From positions 992,001 to 1,056,000 of the forward strand of contig JAFKAC010000008.1 of the NCBI GenBank assembly GCA_025766275.1: DNA of 64,000 nt, given 5' to 3'. Under the pieces are notes generated by a model. That model was given only the letters and a program-made list of their open reading frames with translations. It was not told the DNA's origin and ran no database searches. This stretch comes from Lactarius indigo (taxonomy: Eukaryota; Basidiomycota; Agaricomycetes; Russulales; Russulaceae). Of this stretch, positions 23,240-32,969 are shown piece by piece. Every line of letters begins with the position of its first letter. Within the stretch, counting starts at the first letter, position 1. The translations under genes and the position numbers were made by a program.

Positions 23240-24075
23240 ATCAATGACCCTGTCGCAAGTGTTTCTGCCTCTCCCGTAAGGACTGCTTCTTTCCGCCTCC
23301 CGTGATCATCATCATCGGGTTACTGCGCATTGCGCGCATTCTCGCGATTCGTCAAGCTGCTCGCCATCTCCTTGGGCTTGCCCTCAGCGAACCTAACTTC
23401 AAGTTTTCCCAGCCTCGCAGCCGCACACTATCGGTGCCACGGGCTCTCCGTGGTCCGCCCTCGCCTTCTTGTGCGGGCTGAGAACGGCGCTTTCCGATAT
23501 GATTCTTGGGGTGTCGCCCGCACCGGAAGAGGAGGCCGCCTTTTTGATGGCTTCGAGAGACGCAAGTTTGCGTTTTTCAGAAGAACCACCCCCACTTTCA
23601 ACCGCTTTGGTGGTAGCTTGTATTCGCTATGTCATCAGTAATTGATTAATGCGAAATTGGCCGGATTAAGAATCTGCAGGTAAAGACGTGCCAGGTAGTC
23701 GGGGATGGCAAGATAGAACAAACCTTCGCCGTCATGAGGTGCGGCTCAAGGGTGGGCCTTGCTTCAGTGGAAGGCCATCATTTTCTGGGAGTTTGCCGTT
23801 GCACTCTTCATTATCATATTCGTTGTCAGCAGTATCTGAGACGATCTTCGTCATTACTCTTGACTCGGACATTGATCTAGCCGCCCGACTCACTCTAGTC
23901 CCCCATCCCTCCCAAGCTTTCTCATGACGGGGAGCTGGTCATCAAGCTGGTCATAATACATTGCCTCAGGCTCATTCTTGTCTTCAATAAGTGGCGCATC
24001 CTCAAATTCACATGCTGCGTCATCAATGTTCGGGTTGAAGGTGGCGTCCAGCAACACGTACGTAAGCCTCATCCG
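23240..24075 (-). pseudogene. Relic II of the acidic/basic protein gene
   Basis: The best-preserved copy. On the minus strand the N-terminal part at about 24060-23900 reads FNPNIDDAACEFEDAPLIED, then KNEPEAMYYDQLDDQLPVMR and KLGR. A later exon at about 23620-23420 reads ESGGGSSEKRKLASLEAIKK, then AASSSGAGDTPRIISESAVL and SPHKKARADHGEP. The basic tail degrades at 23400-23240. In-frame stops and frame changes break it. The acidic first half followed by short basic clusters resembles many nuclear/nucleolar proteins, but no domain is recognisable. Confidence 0.65.
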
Positions 24076-24144
24076 GCGCCTAGCTCCTCATCTCGCAGCT
24101 TGTCTACCGTCCACGTACAGAGATTAGAATTGTCACGCACAGCG

Positions 24145-24500
24145 GCGGCCGGGAACTCACCATACATCCTCACCTTTGGGTTGCGCTTTATCTAAGTGCG
24201 ACACATCGAAACTTTGTGCGGCTTTGCCATATTCGAATCCTCGGGACTTGAAATGACCTGCGATACACCTGGGATTGGCGCGGGGGTCTGCGCCTCCGAC
24301 CGCGCCGGATCCCAATGGGAATTTCGTCGCGAGATGCACACGTGCGCGGCATAATGCGCGCAGACGACTTGGTGCCGGGCATGGCATTGCGCAGCACGTC
24401 TTTGAGATCATACCCAGCGGCCAACGGAGCCACTTTGGCTACCAGACGAGGAAGCCCTCGGTGTATCAGACAACACATCAAGGTGTTTAAATTTGAGGAG
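24145..24500 (+). pseudogene. Stray copy II of the Rho exchange factor CNH 3' end
   Basis: A second decayed copy of the slice seen at 22.6 kb and in the parent at 17.2-17.5 kb. It keeps CACCATACATCCTCACCTTT, GTGCGACACATCGAAAC, GCATTGCGCAGCACGTCTTT and GAGATCATACCCAGCGG. It is closer to the parent in several places than copy I, and both copies start and end at nearly the same points. That fits one capture followed by duplication of the whole block. It is not translatable. Confidence 0.8.
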
Positions 24501-24720
24501 AAACCGTAGTTATCACAGAAAAGGCAATGTGGAGTAGAGTAAGAGGGACTGAGAGCGGCATAAGGTGGGACGAAGACAAAGCAGGTACAGAGGGGAAAGA
24601 TACAAGACAAAAAAGTAACTGACGCGGTAATTAAAGGGTCAAAGAGACAAATAACTTCGAGGGTCTGGTACGGTGCAAGTACTTCGCTAAAGAGTGGCGA
24701 GACCGTGTCAGGACACCTGT
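24475..24720 (+). repeat. Family 3'-flank repeat, third copy
   Basis: Same element as at 22915-23160 (CGTAGTTATCACAGAAAAGG .. CAAAGAGACAAATAA .. CTGGTACGGTGCAAGTACTT). It abuts the 3' end of membrane gene copy 2. Its continuation to 24815 (GGCCCAACACCCGAGGTGGT) is also found beyond copies 3 and 4. Confidence 0.7.
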
Positions 24721-24815
24721 CCTACGTGGGTCTAGGGCCGCCAAGAGGGTGCGGGAGGCAAGATTTCAGGCCCAACACCCGAGGTGGTCCCTCGGCAAAT
24801 GCTAGTAACTTCCAC

Positions 24816-26212
24816 TTAGCCCTGTTTTTCTGAGGGACGGGCCGAGGAACTGTCACTGGCAGTGTTAGAGGGCTCGTTTCCCTTGAACCAGATGGCCAGT
24901 ACGTCGATAGCAATGGGTAATATCAAGATGATGGAAGCAATCTGGCCAAAGCCCCATTGATCTTCTGAGCTATTTTGCTTGATGAGCGGGTGGTTGCGAT
25001 GAACCTAGGAGGATTTTCATAAGTATGCCTCCCAGCGTAGGAGCTTGAGGGAAACTTCACTGACTATCAATTCCATGGTCACGACACTGTAGATCGCAGC
25101 TCTGGTGTGGTGAGAGTGTCAAGTTAGCACTATCGTGAGACGGAAATACCGAAGAAACGCACAGTATAGAGAAGACCCACAAGACCCTACCAACACGCAT
25201 TATCCTCTTCTCCCACTTGGCCTTCAAATCTTCCATTTTCTTTTTCACACCCTCACTGGGATCTGGAAGCCGGTTGTTGACGGCTTTCACCACACCATTA
25301 GAGGTGTCCACCACCCACTTAGAGATACCCAACACCGCGCCTGAGACGCCCCGCCCCAACCTGCCAGGGGGGTTTCTCAACGTGCCCGAGACCCAATCCA
25401 GCGTGTCAGAGACGAATCCTAAGGCTCCGGGCGGATTCTCGGTGGAAGTCCCTCGATTTTCGGCGGAAGTCCCTCGAAAGATATCTTTGAGGTATTTCTG
25501 CAGTTGGAAAGCCAACACGAGAACGAAAATCAAACCGACCGCACACGCGGCGAGGCCAACGAATGCTAAGATACGTAGCCAGCCAACGGTGGCCCGGACG
25601 GTGACGAAGAAAAGGACATATTTTACGAAGTGATTGCACTCTGGCTGCGAACCAAATTGCGAGTCTTTGATCCACACGTAGAGTGCCCAAGGAATCAAAA
25701 TTAGGACCTGCAATACCTGAAAGGCAATAGTAACGTTCATTTTGAACTTGGAAACGGGTTCCTCGTCTCTTCTCGTGATATATCTCTTTGCGCCTGTATT
25801 CCCCGTGTTTTGATCAGTACTCTGCAGCAGTTCCCCATTCAGACAAGAGCCATACCGTAGAGATGAAGAAGTACGAGGGATATTAGCACTTGCGTCACGA
25901 AGAGAGCGTGATACAAGTCTAGTTGTTTTTGTATGGTTTGGACGACAGCAGTAATGAGAACAGCGAGACCATAGAAAATTGAATTCACAAAAAGATCGTC
26001 CAAAAGGTCGGTCGTAGGTCCTTCCTCGTCCTTGGGGGGCGGGAGTACAATAGCCGAAAGGAGTATCGTGACATAAAGGTTGATTCGAGTCTGGGAAGTC
26101 CGTTTGTCAGATTTTACAAAAGATAAAGTAGATTAAGAGCAAGAGGACGGACCCCGATTCCTACTAAATCCGAATTTCCTTCAATTCCACTGCAGCAAGT
26201 AGGACTGGCCAT
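24816..26212 (-). CDS. Uncharacterised fungal multi-pass membrane protein, family copy 2 (decodable, with extra insert)
   Basis: Paralogue of the gene at 19.2 kb. The start is ATG 26212 (MASPTCCSGIEGNSDLVGIG); intron 1 has the same position and phase as in copy 1. Then come TRINLYVTILLSAIVLPPPK and DLLDDLFVNSIFYGLAVLIT. Continuous reading meets an in-frame TGA at about 25840. A 53-nt intron (GTACTTCTTC..CTGCTGCAG) bypasses it and rejoins frame at STDQNTGNTGAKRY, leading to MNVTIAFQVLQVLILIPWAL and the helix pair VTVRATVGWLRILAFVGLAA. An insert of roughly 75-95 residues absent from copy 1 follows (GALGFVSDTLDWVSGTLRNP ... KKMEDLKAKWEKR). The last exons read AAIYSVVTMELI and VHRNHPLIKQNSSEDQWGFG, then a final helix, with the stop at 24816. 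If the 53-nt intron is not used the gene is broken. Confidence 0.68.
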
Positions 26213-27170
26213 GACTAGGCAGCGTGTGGACTTATGACCGTGAGTTCGCGAGTGTAGCGGATCGTGTAGAGGGAGGAAGAGAAGGATATAGCCAAATGGC
26301 CGCGGGAACGAGAACAGGTCCAAGACGAGAAAATGAGATGATGAGACTAACTACGAGCTCCCTCGACTGGGCCTGACTCGAGCTGATCACGTAGAGACGA
26401 GGGGGCACAAGTAGTGACCGAGGGTTGTGTTGTTCAGCAAGAAGATAGTGGATTAAATACAGGCAGAGCAGCCACGAAATGAAGGGGCAAGGTAGGAGAA
26501 ATAAAGACAAGTGTAGGTGGTGGCATGGAGGGACGATAGGGGAGACAGACGGGGAAATGGAAACGAGATAAAGAATCTAGGCTAAGAAAGGGGAAATGGT
26601 AAGGCTAGGGAAATGAAATCCAGTATGCACTGAGGGCGTGATTGCAAGTAGATGGCAGCAAGAATGTATGTGTGAAGACACGAGGCGCAAGGAAGGGGAT
26701 GTAACTGTAGTGGGGTTATTACGTGACATTGGTAAATCCACACGACGCTGAGCTGCAGTGAGCAGTGGTAGCCTTACAGTGGAAAAGGGGGAGTTACCTC
26801 GATGATCGGTCTCACTAGAAGCAACGGAAAACCACGTACGGGCAGGCAAGGTGTGTAAGAAAAAGGGTGGTGCAGGGACTAAGGAGAAACAGGCGAAAGA
26901 CTGAGTGACTCCACGCCTCTGGCTCGTGTCGCGTATCGAAAGTCGTGGTCGGAAAGAAGCTTGACATGGGCCATTTGGGCGAGTACATAATTCTTAGCAG
27001 AGAAGTCTGGTCGCGAGTGCTAGTGGCCGAAAGAAGTCATATGAAAAATTATGTATAAGCCTTGCAAATAATCAATACACGAACACAATTTGTTCCAATT
27101 GTTTCGATTCGTACAAACGCCCATGTAAGCGCCTGTTTTTGTTTGAGACCAAAGCGGACTGATCTACGGG
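26213..27170. other. 5' flank of copy 2, duplicated upstream of copy 3
   Basis: No gene is seen. The first 600 bp match the 5' flanks of copies 1 and 3: CTCGAGTCAGGCCCAGTCGA on the minus strand, TTCTTGCTGAACAACAC, and on the plus strand GCAAGAATGTATGTGT..GACACGAGGCG at about 26.66 kb versus about 30.47 kb. It is probably a promoter carried by each duplicate. 26.85-27.17 kb shows nothing. Confidence 0.6.
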
Positions 27171-27960
27171 ATGGTTCCTCGAGGATCATTCAACTTGAAG
27201 GACAACACATGGGGAAGAAAACCCACCAAGCAGTCGAGAGGAAAATGGCGAGAAGGCTTGGGAGAGAAGGAACCCGAGTCAGAGTTATCGGACGATTCAT
27301 CAGACTCGGGTGGCAGGATTGATTTCGAGGGTGATGGTGGAGACCTTAATATCAGCGACAGCGAATGAGAAAAATAAAGGAGCAGTAGAAATCTTCCAGT
27401 AAATGAGGGGTCTTCCACCAAAGCCAACCGCACCTCGACGCTCATGACGACGTAGGTTTGTTGCATCCGACTATCCGACGGACATCATTGGCTGTAGGTT
27501 CTCACTCCGGATGATTTCGCATTAAGTACAGCAATGGCTTGCGAATATCTGACACCGAAACCAGGAGTGGTTGTTCTGCGAAGCGCGTCTCGAAATCGCC
27601 AAAAAGGCAGCTCCCTCTTCTGGCGCGGGTGACACCCGACATTCGTCTCGGAAAGCGGCAATCTCTGCCTGCGAAAGGAGAAGGCGGACTACAGAGAATA
27701 CATGGTGTTGATAGCACGGAGCCGCGAGGGCCGGGAAAAGTACAGCACGCTGAAGGGCAGGCGATAAGGAGACAATAAGCGGCTCGACGAACCGCGAGAA
27801 AGCCGCGCGCAACGATAACGATTGGCGCTTGCATGTACATATAGACAAGGGCACTTGAGAGTAGTAATGTAGTAACACGCGGTCAAAAGCGCCCAATTGC
27901 CATTTTTCTCAAGATTTTTCCTCATCTGAGGCAAGTGTGAAGGACTCATCTGGACCCAAG
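27171..27960 (+). pseudogene. Relic III of the acidic/basic protein gene (inverted)
   Basis: The same ancestral gene as relics I and II but on the opposite strand. The left part carries EPESELSDDSSDSGGRIDFE, then GDGGDLNISDSE before a stop. The right part (27540-27800) aligns at the DNA level with 23.33-23.65 kb reversed: TCGCGGTTCGTCGAGCC versus TCGCGATTCGTCAAGCT, and CGCGCCAGAAGAGGGAG versus CGCACCGGAAGAGGAGG. The frame is broken. It gives the clearest view of the Ser/Asp-rich central segment. Confidence 0.6.
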
Positions 27961-28017
27961 CCTGGAGCTGTCGCGCATTACAGTAGTCGCCATGTTATAC
28001 GCGAGACGCGCACAAAT

Positions 28018-29060
28018 TTGAACCCAGATTTAAGTATTTTTTCACCAGAAATGTTGTAAATCTACTTTTTTTTGTCTTAAAACCCCGGGTGCCCTCAAAG
28101 CGAGATAGCTTTCTGCAACTATCGCATTGATTCCGTGACTCCAGCATCGGTGGTCTTTGTCGTGCACAATAATTACCTAACCAAACATCAATAAGATTTA
28201 TAGGATCTAGTGAGAGGCCGGGTGCACGCAGATCATGACGTTATATATTGATCACCGTTTCTTCCTATGATCCCAGCCTTGATAGAATCGAATGCCACCA
28301 TTTTCACACAACAGGGAATTTTAACACCCCGGGATTGATAGTAATCACTGTCAAGGTGTCTGCTAGGCGCATTGCAATGAAAGTAATTCACGTCGCCAGG
28401 ATCACCAATCGGAGTCACCCGGGCGGTAAGATTGTGGGGGGAGGTAATTGAAGGCCCCGGAGCCTGCGTGTCCGAGATTCTAACCCTAGAGCGGAGTATT
28501 GTAAATCGTTGTCTTCTTTCTTCCGTTTACCGTAATCTCCTTCAGAGGTGTGAAGCTTTCTTCACATGGGCGCTCATAAACTACAGGTGCCGGGTGCACG
28601 TGAAGGCAAAAGAAAGGTGTGCAGCAGCCATAGACCAGGTGTCGTGCCCAAAACCCGTTTTCATATTTCATATCAGAAGAGCACCGCGGCCATTCCAGTC
28701 ATTTCAGACCCTCAACCCTGCCCCTCCATGCAGACGCCAAATTCAAACACCGAATAAATTGATCAAGGACGCCTTGAAGGACGGATTGTCACACCAGAGC
28801 GTCTCTTCTCACAAAAGAAACGTGTCAAGGCTGCTGAGCTTCTCGACTTTCTACAGAAGACCGAAGCTGCCTACAAGCTGCCTGATTGATCGGCGTTGCA
28901 AATACAACACCTCGAGCCCCATACCCCCATCACCTGGATAATTCCTGTGGCTAGTCCTGCCCTTTCCCAACGACGAGAATCTATCCCCCCCGTCTGCTGG
29001 TGCAGAGCGAATGATACATTGGGGGGTAATATCTACCTAAGGGTCTGACGCCCTACTGTC
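28018..29060. repeat. Dispersed repeat R2, copy a
   Basis: About 1 kb that is alignable by eye with 32000-32880. Shared strings include CAAAGCGAGATAGCTTTC / CAAGGCAAGATAGCTTTC, ACAACAGGGAATTTTAACA / GCAACAGGGAATTTGCACA, GAAAGAAAGGTGTGCAGCAG / GAAAGGTGTGCAGCAGCCAT, and TAGACGCCAAATTCA. Both copies lead directly into a broken membrane-gene copy on the minus strand, so R2 plus gene 3' half is one duplicated unit. I find no protein in it. Confidence 0.75.
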
Positions 29061-29249
29061 TGATCGGGCTAATGTACGCAAACATCGTCACCCGATCGTA
29101 ATGTATGAGGCAAGAAGCATAGGGGATAAAGAGTGCCATAGGATAGGGAAAAAAACAACGTGAATACAGCAAGGCACCGGGGTATAGTAGTGGCTGAAGC
29201 GATAGCAAAAAGGGTCGACGAGATAAATAAGTGGACTGGGAACAGAGCA

Positions 29250-30074
29250 TGAGTTTCACCAATGAGCGTCGAGATGGTGCCAAGACGCGTAGTCCTGTGT
29301 AGGTCCAAGATGTCCAAGAGGGAGCGGAAAGATGAGCTTTCAGGCCTTGCGGCGAATACAAGAGACGGTAATTTGTCCCTTATTTTGAACCCTTGTATTT
29401 CCACCCCGTTGCTATGGCCAGTATCTCGATAAGATGGGCACTAGCAAAACGGTAGAAACGACCTAGCCAAATCCCAACTCATTCTCACCGTCCAGGACCT
29501 CCGAGCGATTATGATGAAACTAGGAGGGCTTTCGTGAGTAGGCAACCCGACTTGAGAAGAAAACGCCACAGACGGCCACTCCCGTAGTGAGGGGGGAAAA
29601 ACTCCAAGATCCCGGGCCAGCCAGCGGTAGCCCAGATGGTGACGACGAAAACACATTTCATACGGTTGTTGCGCTACAATTGCGAACCGAATCGAATCTT
29701 TGATCCACATACGAGGGTAAAGAAGGAAATCAAGACCTCCAATATCTGAACGGTGATAGTTACCTTCAATTTGAAACCGAATGACCAAGATCTCCTGACG
29801 CCTTCGTTCTCATCGATGATCAGTGCTCTGCAGTAGATCCCCATAGCGATACAAGCCACACTGTAGAGATGAAAAATTCCGGAAAATTACGTTCCCGAAA
29901 AGCCTAAAGGTCAGCTGTACATCTACTAATACCTCGGGTATAACAGCAGAGAAAGGTATCGTGACAGAGATTGAGGTGGGTCTGGGAAGTCAGTTGGTCG
30001 GATCTGCGAAAGGAAGAGCCGCAGGACAGACCCCGATTCCGGCTAAATCCCCGTTTGGTAGAATTCAGTATCAT
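29250..30074 (-). pseudogene. Membrane-protein family copy 3 (broken)
   Basis: The 5' flank and the intron-1 region are preserved (start region at about 30074: MILNSTKRGFSRNRG instead of MADTSC..LAGIG, because of small deletions). The DNA for TRLNFYVTI is recognisable but frameshifted. The segment encoding the LLDSLYTNAI helices is missing. From about 29860 the second half reads YCRALIIDENEGVRRSW and FKLKVTITVQILEVLISFFT, then runs into a stop after KIRFGSQL. Downstream exons are present only as decayed DNA. It cannot make the family protein. Confidence 0.75.
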
Positions 30075-30678
30075 GAGTGGGCAGTGCACGGACTTGAGAC
30101 CGTGTGAGTTCGCAGGCGGAGCGGATTCTGCAGAGGAAGTGGAGGAAAGAAGGATATATAGCTCAATTGAAGCGGAAACGAGAACGAGTAGATGAGACGA
30201 ACTGCGAGTGCTTTCAATCGGGCCCAACCACGTAGATACGAAGGCAGACAAGTAGCAGTCGAGCGCTGTATTGTTCAGCAAGAAGACGGTGCTACGTTTA
30301 AATGTTTAAATACAAACAACCACTAAAAGAAGGCTACAGTAGGGTAGAGGAAAGGGAAGCAAAGCAAAGGTAGCATAGAGGGACTGATTGGAGACGAAAG
30401 CGGGAATGAGAATTGAGACAAAGAGCGTGGGTCAGGCTCCCGCGTGCACTACAACCGAAGATAGATGACAGCAAGAATGTATGTGTTCAGACACGAGGCG
30501 TGAGGAAGTCAGAGGGGTTACAGCGGAGTTACCTGAACTAGATCTTCCTAAAGAGATCTAGCGTCACTCGCGCAACAAGTGCCGCGCTAGACGGCCACCA
30601 GCGACTTGATGAAAGGCCAGGAGGTCCATGTTGTTCATTTCCGAGAACCTTTACCCAGAGCCGTCCAATCCAACTCAA

Positions 30679-30683
30679 TATAA
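30679..30683 (+). promoter_or_regulatory. TATA-like element of the wall-protein gene
   Basis: TATAA (context CTCAATATAAGATG) lies 58 bp upstream of the ATG at 30741 and is followed by a pyrimidine-rich leader with CTCTTTTCTCTTC, a common fungal core-promoter layout. Confidence 0.4.
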
Positions 30684-30740
30684 GATGCTTCCACCCTCTC
30701 TTTTCTCTTCGAGTCTGAGATATCTCTATCGCTCGTCGTC

Positions 30741-31848
30741 ATGATTTTTCTCCTCTTTTACGTTCTCGTCTTCGTTCATGCCATCCCCTTTGTAAAGCGT
30801 ATCGTCGTCAGTCCACAGATCACGTATCCAAAGGCATCCACGACTTGGAATGTAGGCGATAAGGTTACAGTGACGTGGTGTGTACAACTCTCCTACCTCA
30901 CCTCCCCCCGCCCAGCTCTCTAATTGGTGCCGTACGTGCGTGTATACAGGGACACCTCTGGCATCCCGCCGCAAAGCAACTTTACCGGCCAGCTCTTGCT
31001 CGGTTATGTGACGGGCGATAGCGAGAATCTGGGCATCGGTGAGCTGACCATCTGTCTCCTCCTTGCACCCCCCCTACGCTCTGTAGTGCTACATGCGCAT
31101 TTCATGCGGGAGCTCACGCTGACACACTCCTCACTCCCTCTTGTTGCGTCTCACAGATCACCCGCTCGCCCAGGACTTCCTCCTCAGCAGGGGCTCGGTG
31201 CAGATCACCGTCCCGAATGTTTCGGGTGGGTCCCACTATATCGTCGTCTGTGGGTACTTCTTTCTCTCTGCGGAGTGGGCCGGACGTCGCGTTGACGCAA
31301 CCACTTCCCCGCGTGCGGACCTCGTGTCGGCTTCTCTCATAGTATTTGGTGACTCTGGCAATGCGATTCCACAGTTCACAGGCGGGTCAACGTCCCCGAG
31401 CTTGCTCGTGTCTTTCCCATCAAGCGCAAGCCCGCAGTTCACGATAACGGGTGGGTCCAGCACGACCACGACCTTGAGTTCGCCCTCCACCCCCACCTCC
31501 ACGCATCCTCCTACCCCCATCACGCATTCTTCCCCTACCCCCACCTCTCCATTATCTCCTGACTCGTCTTCTCGCCCTCCAATCTCGCCTTCCTCGCCTC
31601 CAGCCTCGCCCACCTCCACTTCGACGTCCGCGTCTTCCACCCCAGCACTCCCAAATTTGCCCGCCTCTTCCCCGTCAAGCAGCACCACCTCCACGCCGAA
31701 TTCGGCCACTGCTGCTGCTGCGAATGTGCCATCCTTGTGCTTGGCCGGGACCGCCAACAGTGCGCTCCCTCCTCTACATCCACGTGGTGCAGGTGCAATA
31801 CTTCTCTGTGCGGCTGCCGCTGCGATGAGTTTCGTGCTAGTCCTATAA
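30741..31848 (+). CDS. Kre9/Knh1-like Ser/Thr-rich surface glycoprotein, probably GPI-anchored
   Basis: Predicted secreted and wall- or membrane-anchored. The start is ATG 30741; the signal peptide is MIFLLFYVLVFVHAIPF. A single Kre9/Knh1-type beta domain follows: VVSPQITYPKASTTWNVGDK, VTVTW, then (intron to 30951) DTSGIPPQSNFTGQLLLGYV, another intron, DHPLAQDFLLSRGSVQITVP, SGGSHYIVV and, after a third intron, FGDSGNAIPQFT. A long Ser/Thr/Pro tract (31440-31720) is typical of heavily O-glycosylated stalks. The hydrophobic C-terminus (AGAILLCAAAAAMSFVLVL) at the very end fits a GPI-attachment signal. In this family such proteins are linked to wall beta-1,6-glucan and surface functions; the exact role here is unknown. 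The stop is at 31846-31848. A second PQFT repeat suggests one further small intron or a short internal duplication. Confidence 0.82.
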
Positions 31849-31999
31849 CGTAACGATGCCATACGTACCTACACGATCAATCCGAGTTGCCATTTTGCCA
31901 TGTCCTGTCATGCGCTAAAAATGGCAAGTGCGAAGAACTTTTGATATGGACAATGGACACTGAACGTTACTGAACAGTTATGAACAAGACTTCCCAGCT

Positions 32000-32880
32000 T
32001 CCGAGATCGAATGGATCACATTCGAACTCAGATCTAAATATTTTTTAGTCACAGGAAATAATTTTTTTTTTTTGTAAAGAACTTGAATCTCGAGTACTCT
32101 CAAGCAAACCCTCAAGGCAAGATAGCTTTCCGCAACTCGATCGTAGGGCATGGGTGCATGCAGATCATGGGTTATTTTCATCCATTCCCGTTTTGTTTTG
32201 TATAATTCTATTATAACTAACTTATATATCCTATTTAACTTTTTTTTTTTTGGTAAAAAGGACGGGGAAGGTGGTGATCGACTACCGTTTTCACGCAACA
32301 GGGAATTTGCACAATCCGGGACTGCTGGTGATGAACGTGTCCAGATCCCAGCCTAGTAATTCTAGAACGGGGTAAACTCAAGGCGTTGTCTTCTTCACGT
32401 TCTTTCCATTTAACTAGAGATGTGAAGCTTTGCTTCACATATGGGACTCATAAACTATAGGCGCTGAGTGTACGTCAAGACGAAAGAAAGGTGTGCAGCA
32501 GCCATTATTCGCGTGACGATCGGTCGGTCCCATCATTTCAGACCCTCGAACCTGACAGGCCTGACGGCCTGACCCTCCATATAGACGCCAAATTCATGTA
32601 CAGGATAAATGATGCATTTTCATACCTGAGCGTCCCTTCTCAAATAATAAACATGTTGCCAAGCTTCTCGACTTCCTACAGATAGGAGATCGGAGCTATC
32701 TACGACCCGCCGCCTAAGGTACAACACCTCGAGGCCCACACAGCCTTCGTCACCCCAGACAATCCCTGTGGCTAGTCCTCCCATTTCTAACGATGAGAAT
32801 CTTTGTTTTTGTGCCCTCTAGTATCTGCGAGTGCGGAATGAATGGTACAGTATGGCGTAATAAATGCCTACCCAAGAGCC
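32000..32880. repeat. Dispersed repeat R2, copy b
   Basis: Counterpart of 28018-29060, shorter by internal deletions. It also contains poly-T runs and the paired GTGAAGCTTTGCTTCAC stem (32421-32437), of which copy a has the variant GTGAAGCTTTCTTCAC. It ends next to membrane-gene copy 4. Confidence 0.7.
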
Positions 32881-32969
32881 TGATGCTCTACTATCTGATT
32901 GAGCGGACAATGGCACCCAGGTGTAATGAACAGCACAGATAAATAAGTGGACTGGGAACGATGCGTGCC

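Noticed and set aside
20531..24815. Helitron or other named transposon as vehicle of the fragment blocks
   Set aside because: Gene-fragment capture fits Helitrons, but I could not find a helicase, a terminal hairpin with CTRR, or consistent TC/CTRR ends; left as a hypothesis only.
31236..31862. 208-codon minus-strand open frame opposite the wall-protein gene
   Set aside because: It mirrors the Ser/Thr/Pro-rich coding tract of the plus-strand gene, which has a signal peptide and family motifs.
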